The position numbers and the translations under genes were made by a program. Below, one piece after another: positions 10,201-17,040 of a stretch of 51,708 nucleotides of DNA. The stretch lies in contig NZ_JAEFAJ010000021.1 in NCBI RefSeq assembly GCF_016287535.1, forward strand, positions 1 through 51,708, in the 5' to 3' direction. The notes under the pieces are model-generated. The model ran no database searches and was not told the origin of the DNA. It worked only from the letters and a program-made list of their open reading frames with translations. Position 1 is the first letter of the stretch, and each line of letters opens with the position of its first letter. The DNA is from Ruminococcus sp. (GTDB lineage: Bacteria > Bacillota > Clostridia > Oscillospirales > Ruminococcaceae).

Positions 10201-11129
10201 AGGTTCTTGACAGCCGTTGTGGAAGTTTCATCATCTATTTTTACTGCTGTCTGCTGCGCGGGATTTTCAGCCTTGAAGCTCCACTCAACAGAATCGGGAA
10301 TAAGCTCGTTCTTTTCGAGACTTTCCGAAATATCCAGAGTGATCTTGCGATTCTCACGGTATGTATCTCCCGAACCGCTTATACGGAGCTCAGGGCCCTT
10401 TTCAAGCAGAGGAGAATAAGGATCCGCCATTTTGCCGATCTCAACATCGGTACCGTTTATCTCGGTATTCTTTGCGATCACAGCACCGTTTATTTTAAGG
10501 TGCTTGGCATTTATCTCTACCTTTCCGTTAGGAGCGTATATTATTCCGTCAATGGTCAGGTCTGTACCCTGAATGACAACATTTCCGTTTTCAGAGCATA
10601 TGAATATCTCGCATCCGTCCGCGTTCTGAACAGCGTCATATATAACGTCACCGTCAGCCTTTATGTATCCCTTTCCGGAGAATACGGTATTGCTTATCCT
10701 GAGAGCTCCCTTTGCAAGTATCGAAGAAGAAAGGTCATGAGAAGCATTGAGTATGGTCTCGTCTCCATCATATACCACATCGTACGAAACGCCCTTGCTG
10801 AGCTTGTACGAATAATCAGGCATATCAGATCTTGAATATTCGCTCTTGGCAGGGGTGACTGAACCGGACTTTTCGTTTGCGTTCAGCAGTTCGTTTACAT
10901 AGCAGACAGAGCTTCCGCGGTAATCGAACTTGTCTCCGGTATATACGTTGCCGTTTATAACGGCGTTTTCCGTATTTATAACAGTATCACCGGAAGAGTA
11001 CAGAACATAATCATCGCCTATATAGGCTGCATAAACGCTCTGCGGAAGAACAGATACCGTATACTGTACGCCCATTACCACAGAAAGAGCTGAAGCTATG
11101 ATCTTATTGAAAAGTTTCTTATTCTTCAT
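1269..11129 (-). CDS. Giant secreted RHS polymorphic toxin with Hint domain
   Basis: This 3,286-residue protein is built like a contact-delivered toxin. Residues 1-35 are a signal peptide (KIIASALSVVMGVQYTVSV, ending VYAA). Next comes a beta-rich region (about 40-235) and many Ig-like modules to about 1680 with a Glu/Gly-rich linker. An RHS head with VIRTYDSRTKDILGDFGYGWD follows, then dozens of YD repeats (about 1860-2800) that should form a shell. The RHS core motif (TGLYYLRARYMDPSTGTFTS, then NDPTGN near 2900) is followed by a hydrophobic helical stretch. A Hint/intein-like domain (about 3045-3181, CFTGDTLVAT to VLVHNY) precedes the last 105 residues, a toxin I cannot classify that has a DHYHIYN motif. 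A good ribosome site (AAAGGAGAAAGCAG) precedes the ATG. It overlaps the upstream gene by 11 bases. Confidence 0.92.
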   Translation of the reverse strand: MKNKKLFNKIIASALSVVMGVQYTVSVLPQSVYAAYIGDDYVLYSSGDTVINTENAVINGNVYTGDKFDYRGSSVCYVNELLNANEKSGSVTPAKSEYSRSDMPDYSYKLSKGVSYDVVYDGDETILNASHDLSSSILAKGALRISNTVFSGKGYIKADGDVIYDAVQNADGCEIFICSENGNVVIQGTDLTIDGIIYAPNGKVEINAKHLKINGAVIAKNTEINGTDVEIGKMADPYSPLLEKGPELRISGSGDTYRENRKITLDISESLEKNELIPDSVEWSFKAENPAQQTAVKIDDETSTTAVKNLVITEAGNYRIEVDAKTKKGDSVKYYDVLTIKKDIAPVSGFWIENETTERDGSGEAVFRLEDTSYSLDGDKIGSRIWSVFFDSDNDGDFSDENEEVFSLGNETNVTYKASSVGKYRFRLQAAEYFEDTIPKLISKDAYLSADSADNDKVSSKTEVINNAPVSNSGISKAKNVDIVVTVGTADTDDIRTINNNVDSIKKELEDRGFSVNLSTVSTSTLTAKDQFAWTPYDHYDYQDGCGAVNLDHHIFREKDSIKMVGYGWAPLRDWLFVDDGVQAKRVLSFDMIRDKTDWHSMEGGGFLFNTSIREEKVIPEGSEEEVTVKKMSGYCILLCNGAFRLVQLNDINADEFRDGGISNSVTGAGKLLVSVPVSDSYDNYSVKIITSDRTVSVYANNEPKIENFVLPDKKSGTGFGPIICHGSHGCSQQSYFTFSNIRMTTVSGSELSDILDNYKWRDSAERFVINLSKESNHDLQDETFLGAVIKSLTEKDLNLIGLGTVSSQEQYKELFRSADGTFIDWYDLLKEPETLKKCIMDKLSENDYSIKDDTITTSDEIDYNDYFVDKENDPVGEQSWKYTLDASVYENSKGESGEFTEKAPITVFTSTGKYSISSILKDDPTKGNENLKDYSKWSNATDWTDCLYVHSKPVAEISSEIAASDSPDKMICSLSFSAYDPDAESKANKGIKEEKFQWKCIKDQNWTDGRIPRVIDADKVYLQKYVVCDEMGQWSDPCVEVVYAEKQENIDQFKDDMPPKVTLTVSDPNPYRGDTVLVSAAATDDNEVASVVVKANGRVISNYQGSVLYTCSSSGEVTFTVECKDIGGNEASAEETITVQGPRDMTPPTISINHNRDVKYDEGKVTVSGTIKDETKFGEYKVSYAVKDSEDFKEVFSSDSEVENGEIVSFDLPDKDPGEYTIIIEAVDAEGNKRFDNINISVTEEKVKTDGSQTTEKKVQPKRENIPSEITLESSAEIAEIGETVIVKVDAVDEDGLVSLITYVNNKKVGDGPGELRICEIEPKTVTVKAVAQDALGAKTEKSIEIVFQDTSDHTPPVAEITEPGNDKAISGKVIIKGSAFDETALRKYQLDYKKSGSNTYSPIVSSMQSKQDEELGEWDTYALDNGVYELRLTVTDNGGNSAEFKCEYQVQNGAVKPEEPENNGEGDNSGESGSDDNGGEDEQLIFFSKPEPDVTADKVLKIEAQTDSRLINSAYSVYIQKNTRDSKQIKAASGVIGSDCNISASVDTSILDEGNYTVTIAVSGRDIGTSAKTGAVIKHGFKQTDSEEYKCAIVSPADLEQLTGVSEIKAEITPDVFTRYKFEYAAAGTGSFVIFDDGKIVDEKELTAEFDTTLITNGYYDIRVTVYNDEITVSDTVTADVDGSMKIGNFTISFTDIETSFSGLPVSVIRTYDSRTKDILGDFGYGWDMAYNSAKISVSGVQGENWETRTEREGFFTRYDIKETRTHRIKVDLGNGIKDEFAVCVNPASQMFVPLTYGVGVEYAALNGSRSKLQSYDMRSSDLIHIDNVLATDDGEVFDPHRFLYTRADGTKYVLDTREGIISATSATGETLNFSRDAITASDGKAISFTRDKEGRITEISTAAGQSVKYTYDAYGDLVSVADLNGNTTRFVYRDHYITEMHDPRNVCIAKNEYDSEGRLVSVTDSYGNVTKYEHDIDGREEVITDRNGGVTKYFYDERGNVTAATDPMGNTVKKSYDSNGRMISKTSASGHTSTYKYNENGDVESMTDSEGNTVSSKYNQKGMLSTVNAMGTDIMTISYDDSGLVTKTVDALGNSTDYSYNYNGRLTSVSDGIGEYMNIVYDNDGNVISTVNGAGDTADFTYDEKGNCISKTVKYKVNGEEKTFVENYTYDEAGNVLQISDNAGRVTSSEYNVIGKVSATVDEKGRRTRYDYDNEGNLTRITYADGTTEQFTYDKEGNNLTATDRLNRTVTMEYDKVGNLLSKTYPNGTSESYTYDKDYNLISKKAVNGSETKYEYDSIGRNTAITDTYGNRTEFVYNSNSQLREMKDPKGYVYSYTYDLNGNKTDITYPDGTSSHTDYDARGRVTSQTDQNGNTTSYKYDGADRLTGVTDALGNTTSYVYDEAGELLSVTDAEGNITQYGYDEHSRVNKIVNAAGQTAEMTYDGTGNVLTSTDFGGKKTEYSYDGYDRLVSKKNDSGRTSYSYTRDGKLASASMGRGNYTFTYDAMDNLTKIAYPDGSYVEYAYDDFGRMTSMGTPYGTNSYKYDDLDRLVSVTDKNGASVSYRYDANGNRSEAVYPNGQKTVYNYDKLNRLVSEYTVDDKDNVILKYEYTIGKAGEKTSVAENDRTVDYVYDELYRLVAEAVTDSDGKVTRYSYTYDKVNNRISKTVDGELTSYTYNELNQLVKENDTVYEYDEAGNLVSVTAPDKSSLFAYNADNKMIRATVQQGNDVSVEEYEYDFAGNRVSKKTENDYVHYLNDISGELSYVIAETDKNGSEICYYTRGLELVSQFRDGKTSYYLTDGHGSVRALADSDGNITDKYDYDAWGNLLSSEGDTPNSYLYCAEALDSTTGLYYLRARYMDPSTGTFTSMDTYQGDIFDPATLHKYLYANSNPVTYNDPTGNFLSLAEFSISSAIDKIMESRTYLKYIEIYNKMRKTLTIINWVCTIYDTARELFLVFTDPNTSGVDVLSAAARGILTGIIINGLCKMAYIGPIIKAAVKAGAVYGQVESIIDAAKDGHYDLVVVRIVQLIIDIISLPAACFTGDTLVATEDGQKRIDEIEVGDKVWAYNIFTGETELREVLTVYVHDDVTEILHLHTTAGDVDTTTNHPFYVSGRGWVAAGDLNDGDEVYLIDGSAAYVTGAELEKLAEPVTVYNLEVEGLNTYFVGDEAVLVHNYKKGDKLPDPNELPNSDWQDVTHPMQAQNTNSREYYNAKTDTRIRFDPATPGAPGFEGQDHYHIYNPNSTGKGDYYLDIDGNPVPKGSSASHILISLVRMLFGDDE
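1593..1788 (-). repeat. Hint-tail repeat, copy in the RHS gene
   Basis: This is the partner of the repeat at 655-850, with the 119-base identical core at 1621-1739. It lies immediately before the variable toxin tail, where RHS loci typically recombine. Confidence 0.9.
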
Positions 11130-12099
11130 CTGCTTTCTCCTTTCTGTAGGTGATCACACTTGCCGCAGCCGCAGCAAGAGCAACAGCAAAGAGCGCAGCC
11201 GATGCCTTCGGGAAGCTGTCCGAAGTGTCTACAAGCTTGACGTTATTTCCGTCTGCTGCAGCGGCATAGTTCTTTATACCGTAATAAGTGGTGAATTCAT
11301 AGCCTGCCTCGACCTTGACCGGCTCCCACTTTACAGATACAGCGCCGTCGTTTATGTCGCTGTTTATATCAGAGCTGTAATCCCAGAGCTCATCGTACAT
11401 TTTGTTCCAGTTTCCGAAGTAAAGCGTGTCCGGAGCGTGTGGAACACCGTTGGTCTTGCCGTATGCGCTCACAGAGCTGCTCTGTCTCATTTCTGCCTTC
11501 CACTCAGCAGGTATATTTTGACTGAAAAAAGCTTCCTTGCCTACCTCGGCTCCGCTAACTGTAAACTTTGCCCTGTCGTCAGTATCTATCATAGGATCTA
11601 TGACGATATCCGTTCCGACATAAGCGCTTTCTCCGGTTTCAAGAACTTTGTAGCTGATCTTCAGCATATCGTCAAAGCCCTTTGTAAAGCCCTCTGAAAA
11701 TGTAAGCTTCTGTTCTATAACCACATCTCCGAAACGCTGCGCAGAGGTATGACTTTTTTCGTCCGCATTGAATGACGGTGTGCCGACATCCTCTCCGCGG
11801 CCGTAAACATAGTCTGTACCATTTATACGGAATGAAGTTATACCCGAATAAAAATACTTGTATGTCAGATCCTTGTTGTCGTCCTCGTTGTTGTTGAGCT
11901 GTCCTTCAACAGCTTTCAGTTTGTACCTCAGATACTCGCTCTGCCGCTTGTCCTGTTCGACAGACAGACGAATATAAGAATTTTCCATATCATAACCGTG
12001 AACCGATGCATTGTTAGTTGCCGCATAAACAGTAGCCGACGCAGCAGCACAGCCCACAGAAATTAATGAAAAGAGGTAAATCAACCTTTTCCCACCCAT
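11119..12099 (-). CDS. Membrane-anchored surface protein coupled to the RHS gene
   Basis: I do not recognise this 326-residue protein. The start at 12099 has a ribosome site (GAAGGAATTTT) and directly opens a signal peptide (MGGKRLIYLFSLISVGCAAA). An open frame 13 codons longer exists but overlaps the promoter side without a site. The body is beta-rich and exported. The C terminus has a hydrophobic segment (ALFAVALAAAAASVITY) followed by RKEKADEE, the layout of a cell-wall sorting signal. The usual LPxTG is replaced by SFPKAS, so it is more likely a simple membrane anchor. It overlaps the RHS start by 11 bases and shares its promoter, which suggests a role in export, display or anchoring of the RHS toxin. 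That role is inference. Confidence 0.75.
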   Translation of the reverse strand: MGGKRLIYLFSLISVGCAAASATVYAATNNASVHGYDMENSYIRLSVEQDKRQSEYLRYKLKAVEGQLNNNEDDNKDLTYKYFYSGITSFRINGTDYVYGRGEDVGTPSFNADEKSHTSAQRFGDVVIEQKLTFSEGFTKGFDDMLKISYKVLETGESAYVGTDIVIDPMIDTDDRAKFTVSGAEVGKEAFFSQNIPAEWKAEMRQSSSVSAYGKTNGVPHAPDTLYFGNWNKMYDELWDYSSDINSDINDGAVSVKWEPVKVEAGYEFTTYYGIKNYAAAADGNNVKLVDTSDSFPKASAALFAVALAAAAASVITYRKEKADEE

Positions 12100-12145
12100 A
12101 AAATTCCTTCTTTCATTATATTTTGGGGTAAAAAACACTACTTTT

Positions 12146-12174
12146 ATTATAACAAATCTATATCGTAAAATAAA
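12146..12174 (-). promoter_or_regulatory. Probable promoter of the RHS operon
   Basis: On the minus strand, TATAAT (12146-12151) lies 17 bases from a weak -35, TTTATT (12169-12174). It is placed about 47 bases upstream of the start at 12099. Confidence 0.5.
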
Positions 12175-12194
12175 TTGTTTATATAAACAAAGCC

Positions 12195-12239
12195 TCAGAA
12201 TACACGTTGTATATATTTGTGCAATATATACATTTCTGA
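12195..12239. promoter_or_regulatory. Inverted repeat upstream of the RHS promoter
   Basis: A perfect 10-bp inner repeat (12208-12217 with 12223-12232, TGTATATATT) sits inside outer arms TCAGAA (12195-12200) and TTCTGA (12234-12239). It lies just upstream of the -35 element, where an activator could bind. It could also be a chance AT-rich palindrome. Confidence 0.35.
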
Positions 12240-12411
12240 AATATCCGCGTCCAGTATCAGAAAAATTAGGGACATTTTATACCGGATCACGGTGTAATGT
12301 CCCTTGTTTTCAGCTTTCCCGGCGATAGTATCACAAACGCCGGAAAGTGTAAATATATAAAAACAGCATATGTATTACGATACATACGTCGTCATCACTA
12401 TCAACAAAAAT

Positions 12412-12454
12412 AAAAGCTGCATTTTGTACATTACGCAACAAAAATGCAGCTTTT
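12412..12454 (-). terminator. Terminator downstream of tRNA-Gln
   Basis: The long stem is AAAAGCTGCATTTTGT paired with its complement. On the minus strand it is followed by ATTTTTG. It can work in both directions. Confidence 0.75.
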
Positions 12455-12550
12455 AACTTTGCGTTACGATTCAGATACTGTATAGAGCATGAAAAAAAAT
12501 TAACGCCCCACTAAAAGTGAGACGCAAACTTGGCTGCGCGGGCTCCGCGC

Positions 12551-12626
12551 TGGTTGGGGTGGAAGGATTTGAACCCTCGAAATAACGGAGTCAGAGTCCG
12601 CTGCCTTACCACTTGGCGACACCCCA
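12551..12626 (-). tRNA. tRNA-Gln (anticodon CUG)
   Basis: The cloverleaf can be drawn completely: acceptor stem TGGGGTG with CACCCCA, D-arm GCC/GGC, anticodon stem GCGGA with TCCGT, loop CTCTGAC giving anticodon CTG (reads CAG, glutamine), and T-arm GAGGG-TTCAAAT-CCTTC. The discriminator A and CCA are encoded (12551-12554). Its promoter lies at 12655-12683. Confidence 0.93.
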
Positions 12627-12654
12627 ATGTATTACTGAATTATTCAGCTTTATT

Positions 12655-12683
12655 ATTATATCACTTATACTACTGCTTGTCAA
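12655..12683 (-). promoter_or_regulatory. Perfect promoter of tRNA-Gln
   Basis: On the minus strand, TTGACA (12678-12683), a 17-base spacer and TATAAT (12655-12660) lie about 30 bases upstream of the tRNA. Confidence 0.85.
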
Positions 12684-13094
12684 TACAAAGATATATATTT
12701 TTATATTTTAACTATAAACTGCATGATGCAGGAGCGCTCCCATATTCAGGGAGCGCTCCTGCTATATAACACATTTTCTTTCTTTTGAACTACCATTGCC
12801 TGACCGCTGATGGGGGGATCAGCGGTAAAGTCTTTTGCCTGCTCTCGCAGACCGGGGGTAGGTTCAGATGGCTTTCCATTGGACTCAACACTATCTGCGC
12901 TGTTCCGCATTTTTATTATATCATCTTTGCATCACCGATTACAATAACAGGACTATTTCAATTTCAAGACGATTCAGCGTATTTTTTCTGAGGAAACGGT
13001 TTCAAATCCTTACAATTTATTGAAAATATTACAGTTTTCCTACATCTTCCTATTTTAGAGAGATAAAAATTTGAAAAAAATTCCTTTCAGGGGG
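12684..13094. other. Gene-free region with strong hairpins; candidate structured RNA
   Basis: No protein gene is convincing here. A perfect 14-bp hairpin lies at 12728-12762 (GCAGGAGCGCTCCC arm). A three-way-junction-like fold can be drawn at about 12787-12862: outer arms GAACTACC and GGTAGGTTC enclose a 9-bp hairpin ACCGCTGAT (12803-12826) and a smaller stem ending in GCAGAC. A TGCG/CGCA stem followed by TTTTTATTAT ends near 12925 on the plus strand. I see no signature of SRP RNA, RNase P RNA or tmRNA. The RNA and its strand are inferred. Confidence 0.4.
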
Positions 13095-13123
13095 TTTTCA
13101 AGCACTGACAAATGTGCTATAAT
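13095..13123 (+). promoter_or_regulatory. Promoter of pcrA
   Basis: TTTTCA (13095-13100), a 17-base spacer and TATAAT (13118-13123). It places transcription start near 13130 and so rules out translation starts upstream of that point. Confidence 0.65.
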
Positions 13124-13222
13124 GTATTTATAAGTTTATCAAATGCCGATAAACAAAGGGGAATTATTGTAAAAGTGCATAGTCTGCACTTTGGATATTA
13201 TGGCGTATATGGAGAGCTTTTT

Positions 13223-15580
13223 ATGAAAAACAATACTTATAATTCCGCAAAACAGGCAGCGCTGAAAAGATATTTCAGCCGTATGAACGATATGCAGCAG
13301 GAGGCTGTTTTTACCGTCAACGGACCTGTACTTGTACTCGCAGGCGCAGGAAGCGGTAAAACGACTGTTATCGTCAACCGCATAGCTAATATGATCAATT
13401 TCGGAAATGCATTTTTCGATACCACCCGTGAGGGAAGCAAGGAGGATACTGCCTTCCTGCAGGACTATGCCGACGGAAAGACCGATGACTTCGACACCCT
13501 CAGGGACACAGTCGCTGTGGATCCTGTGCGTCCGTGGAACATTCTTGCAATAACCTTTACAAACAAAGCAGCAGGCGAGCTGAAGGAAAGGCTCTCGGCA
13601 ATGCTCGGCGAGGAAGCTATGAATATCAACGCTTCCACCTTTCATTCCGCCTGTGTAAGAATACTCAGAAGCGAGATAGAAGCCCTCGGCTACGGCAGGG
13701 ACTTCACTATATATGATTCCGATGACAGCCAGCGCATGATTAAGAACGTAATGGCTGAGCTTGACGTGTCGGAAAAGCAGCTTGCTCCCAAGGCAGTTCT
13801 CAGTGAGATCAGCATAGCAAAGGACAAGATGACAGGTCCTGAGGAGCTGCGCTCGGAAGCAGGACAGGACTACCGCAAAAAAATGGTGGCAAAGCTCTAC
13901 GCTCTGTATCAGGAGCGCATGAAAGCAGCAAACGCCCTCGATTTCGACGATATACTCGTACTTACAGTGGAGCTGTTCGAGCAGTTCCCAGAGGTGCTGG
14001 AAAAATACAGGAACCGCTTCAGATACATAATGGTGGACGAGTATCAGGATACCAACCACGTGCAGTTCAGACTCGTTTCACTTCTCTCGGACGGACACAG
14101 GAATATCTGTGTAGTCGGCGATGACGACCAGAGCATATACCGCTTCCGCGGCGCGAATATAGAGAATATACTCGGCTTCGAGAGCCAGTTTGACGGTGCG
14201 AAGGTGATACGCCTTGAGCAGAACTACCGCTCCACCCAGACTATACTCGACGCTGCAAACTCTGTCATCAGCCACAACAGCAGCCGCAAGCCCAAGACTC
14301 TCTGGACCTCCGGTGAGCAGGGCGACAAGGTGTACTGGTACAAGGCTGTTGACGACCTGGACGAAGCCCAGTTCATTGCTGATACCATACTTGAAAGATA
14401 TAAGGAAACAGGACATTTTTCCGACAACGCCGTCCTTTACCGCATGAACGCCCAGTCGAACTCGATCGAACGTATGCTGGTTAAATGCGGAATACCCTAC
14501 CGTGTTTACGGCGGTATGAGATTCTATGACCGCAAGGAGATAAAGGACGTTACCTCCTACCTCAGCTTTATCAACAACCATAACGATATGCTCCGCTTCA
14601 GACGTATAATCAATGAGCCCAAGCGAGGCATAGGCGACTCAACTCTTACAGTAATAGAGGATATCAGCCGCGACCTGAAGATATCGCCTTTTGAGGTGCT
14701 TAAAAACTGTGAGGAGTACGCTCCACTTTCCAAGAAGATATCCCCGCTTAAAAGCGCATATCAGATGTTCGAGATGCTCACAGAGAAATCGGAAGAGCTA
14801 CCGCTTGACGAGTTCCTCGACCTGCTCCTTGACAAGACAGGCTATCTTGACAGCCTGAAGGCTCTCGAAAACGCGGATGTAAAGATAGAGAACGTGCAGG
14901 AGCTCCGCACGTCCATAGTTCAGTACATGGAACAGGCGGAGGAGCCTACTCTCGGAGGCTTCCTTGAGGAAGTTGCTCTTTATACCGAGGCTGACCGCGA
15001 CGACGGCAGCGATGACAAGGTAACTCTGATGACGATACACTCCGCCAAGGGACTGGAGTACGAGAACATTTTCGTTACCGGCATGGACGACGGCATTTTT
15101 CCGAGCTCACGCTCCTTTGACAGCGAGGACGATATGGAGGAGGAAAGACGTCTTGCCTATGTTGCCATAACACGCGCAAAGAAACGCCTTTACCTCACAA
15201 ACGCGAGACAGCGTATGCTCTTCGGTCAGACACAGCACAATGTTACCTCACGCTTTATGCGTGAGATCGGCAGCGAGCTCGTTGAAAAGCACGACAATGT
15301 CGCCGCTATGAAGCAGCAGCTCGAAGAGAACAACAAGTCCGTGACAGAGGTACATTCCGCAACTCTTCAGCAGCAGCTTGCACGAAGCAAGAAAGCCGCG
15401 GGCGCTCCCAAGGAAACGGTTGCGTATGCCGCGGGAGAAAAGGTTTCCCACAGCATTTTCGGCGAGGGAGTGATAGTCTCCGTGAAGCCTATGGCAAACG
15501 ATTCCATGCTTGAAATAGCTTTTGACAAGGTCGGCACAAAGAAGATAATGGCAAATTACGCAAAGCTGAAAAAGCTCTGA
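13223..15580 (+). CDS. pcrA: ATP-dependent DNA helicase PcrA/UvrD
   Basis: This superfamily 1A 3'-to-5' helicase acts in nucleotide excision repair and in clearing protein or RNA roadblocks from DNA. The motifs appear in order: Walker A GAGSGKTT, TFTNKAAGEL (Ia), VDEYQDTN (II), GDDDQSIYRFRGA (III), LEQNYRST (IV), TIHSAKGLEYENIFV (V) and AYVAITRAKKRLYLT (VI). The C-terminal KVSHSIFGEGVIVS is typical of PcrA. The frame is open from 13112, but the promoter and the GGAG site before 13223 support a start at 13223, giving 785 residues, near the usual PcrA length. There is an insertion of about 45 residues after the Walker A region. Pyruvate kinase follows 30 bases later and may be co-transcribed. 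Confidence 0.95.
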   Translation: MKNNTYNSAKQAALKRYFSRMNDMQQEAVFTVNGPVLVLAGAGSGKTTVIVNRIANMINFGNAFFDTTREGSKEDTAFLQDYADGKTDDFDTLRDTVAVDPVRPWNILAITFTNKAAGELKERLSAMLGEEAMNINASTFHSACVRILRSEIEALGYGRDFTIYDSDDSQRMIKNVMAELDVSEKQLAPKAVLSEISIAKDKMTGPEELRSEAGQDYRKKMVAKLYALYQERMKAANALDFDDILVLTVELFEQFPEVLEKYRNRFRYIMVDEYQDTNHVQFRLVSLLSDGHRNICVVGDDDQSIYRFRGANIENILGFESQFDGAKVIRLEQNYRSTQTILDAANSVISHNSSRKPKTLWTSGEQGDKVYWYKAVDDLDEAQFIADTILERYKETGHFSDNAVLYRMNAQSNSIERMLVKCGIPYRVYGGMRFYDRKEIKDVTSYLSFINNHNDMLRFRRIINEPKRGIGDSTLTVIEDISRDLKISPFEVLKNCEEYAPLSKKISPLKSAYQMFEMLTEKSEELPLDEFLDLLLDKTGYLDSLKALENADVKIENVQELRTSIVQYMEQAEEPTLGGFLEEVALYTEADRDDGSDDKVTLMTIHSAKGLEYENIFVTGMDDGIFPSSRSFDSEDDMEEERRLAYVAITRAKKRLYLTNARQRMLFGQTQHNVTSRFMREIGSELVEKHDNVAAMKQQLEENNKSVTEVHSATLQQQLARSKKAAGAPKETVAYAAGEKVSHSIFGEGVIVSVKPMANDSMLEIAFDKVGTKKIMANYAKLKKL

Positions 15581-15610
15581 TAAGCTCATAAAGGAAAGAG
15601 GCATATTCAA

Positions 15611-17038
15611 ATGAGGAAAACTAAGATAGTATGTACCATCGGTCCTGCAACAGATGATGAGAACATTATGCGCGAGCTCATGCTCGCCGGTATGAACGTC
15701 GCACGTTTCAACTTTTCTCACGGAAACTACGAGACCCACGAAAAGCGTTTCCGCGTTATTGAAAAGCTCAGGAAAGAGCTTGATATGCCTATCGCAACTC
15801 TCCTTGATACAAAGGGTCCGGAGATAAGACTCGGCAGATTCGTTGACGACAAGCCCGTTGAGATACACGACGGCGATACCTATACCCTTACCACAGAGGA
15901 CGTCCCCTGCACCGACAAGGTAGGAAGCATCAGCTTCAAGAAGCTCCCCCGTGATGTGAGCATGGGCACGAGGATACTGATAAACGACGGAGTTATCGAG
16001 CTCCTTGCGGAAAAGGTAACTACCACTGAAATTGTCTGCCGCGTAATACACGGCGGAACTCTTTCAAACAACAAGGGAATAAACGTCCCCGGAGTAAAGC
16101 TCTCCATGCCTTATCTCAGCGAAAGGGATATGGACGATCTGGAATTCGGATCGAAAATGGGCTTTGACTTCATCGCCGCAAGCTTTGTCCGCACCGCTGC
16201 GGATATCAACTATCTCAGGAAGTTCACACAGAGCCTCGGCTGGTTCGACGTAAGGATAATCGCTAAAATAGAGAATACAGACGGCGTTGAGAATATCGAC
16301 GAGATACTTGAAGCCGCCGACGGTATCATGGTCGCCCGCGGAGATATGGGCGTAGAGATACCTTTCGAGCAGATACCTGCTATACAGAAGTCCCTTATCA
16401 AAAAGGGCTACAACGCAGGCAAGCAGGTAATAACCGCTACACAGATGCTGGAGTCCATGATAACCAATCCCCGTCCTACCCGTGCGGAGATAACCGACGT
16501 TGCAAATGCTATATACGACGGCACCAGCGCTATAATGCTCTCAGGTGAGACCGCAGCCGGCTCCTTCCCTGTTGAAGCTGTAAAGACTATGGCTCTTATT
16601 GCAGAGACCACTGAAAACAATATCAACTACAAGACACGCTTTTCTTCACGCCGTGCAGAGCAGAACGGAAGCGTTGCGGAGGCTATCGCCCACGCTACTG
16701 TTACCACTGCTCACGACCTGAATGCAAGAGCTATCATAACCGTATCTCTCGGCGGACAGACTGCGAGACTTATTTCCAAGTACCGTCCCAGCTGTCCTAT
16801 AATCAGCTGCACCATGAGCGAGGTGGTATGCCGTCAGATGAATATGAGCTGGGGCGTTATCCCCTTCATCATCGACGAAAAGACCAACACCGACGACCTC
16901 TTTGCCGCAGCAGTTGACGCCGCCGAGTCGCACAGACTTGTTGAGGACGGCGACCTTGTGGCGATAACCGCAGGAGTACCTCTCGGCGTATCGGGTACTA
17001 CAAATCTTATGAAAGTTGAAAAAATCGGTAGTAAATAA
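15611..17038 (+). CDS. pyk: Pyruvate kinase
   Basis: This enzyme catalyses the last step of glycolysis, phosphoenolpyruvate plus ADP to pyruvate plus ATP. At 475 residues it is the standard length without the extra C-terminal PEP-utiliser domain found in Bacillus. The N terminus TKIVCTIGPA, the substrate-binding MNVARFNFSHG, the active-site lysine region IAKIENTDGVENIDEI, the metal-binding MVARGDMGVEIP and the signature TATQMLESMITNPRPTRAE are all present. A good ribosome site (AAGGAAAGAGG) precedes the ATG. The preceding gene is pcrA. Confidence 0.97.
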   Translation: MRKTKIVCTIGPATDDENIMRELMLAGMNVARFNFSHGNYETHEKRFRVIEKLRKELDMPIATLLDTKGPEIRLGRFVDDKPVEIHDGDTYTLTTEDVPCTDKVGSISFKKLPRDVSMGTRILINDGVIELLAEKVTTTEIVCRVIHGGTLSNNKGINVPGVKLSMPYLSERDMDDLEFGSKMGFDFIAASFVRTAADINYLRKFTQSLGWFDVRIIAKIENTDGVENIDEILEAADGIMVARGDMGVEIPFEQIPAIQKSLIKKGYNAGKQVITATQMLESMITNPRPTRAEITDVANAIYDGTSAIMLSGETAAGSFPVEAVKTMALIAETTENNINYKTRFSSRRAEQNGSVAEAIAHATVTTAHDLNARAIITVSLGGQTARLISKYRPSCPIISCTMSEVVCRQMNMSWGVIPFIIDEKTNTDDLFAAAVDAAESHRLVEDGDLVAITAGVPLGVSGTTNLMKVEKIGSK

Positions 17039-17040
17039 TA

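Larger units (their letters stand above)
12100..12550. other. Gene-free region upstream of the RHS operon
   Basis: No convincing gene is visible. The region holds the RHS operon promoter, an AT-rich inverted repeat, a hairpin at 12268-12304 (AGGGACATT paired with its complement, followed on the minus strand by AATTTTTC) and a strong terminator at 12412-12454. Confidence 0.6.

Noticed and set aside
1..12100. Whole RHS locus as a prophage or transposon
   Set aside because: No integrase, transposase or phage gene, and no flanking direct repeat at the tRNA-Gln gene, is visible in the window.
12728..12925. Assignment of the folded region to SRP RNA, RNase P RNA, tmRNA or 6S RNA
   Set aside because: I see no signature of SRP, RNase P or tmRNA, and the ends do not pair as expected for 6S RNA; it is left as an unassigned candidate.
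13112..13222. Longer N terminus for PcrA
   Set aside because: It begins upstream of the predicted transcription start, has no ribosome site and does not resemble the family.
13139..16051. Long antisense frames (up to 306 codons) opposite pcrA and pyk
   Set aside because: They mirror the codon bias of the real genes, have no plausible starts and no recognisable protein features.
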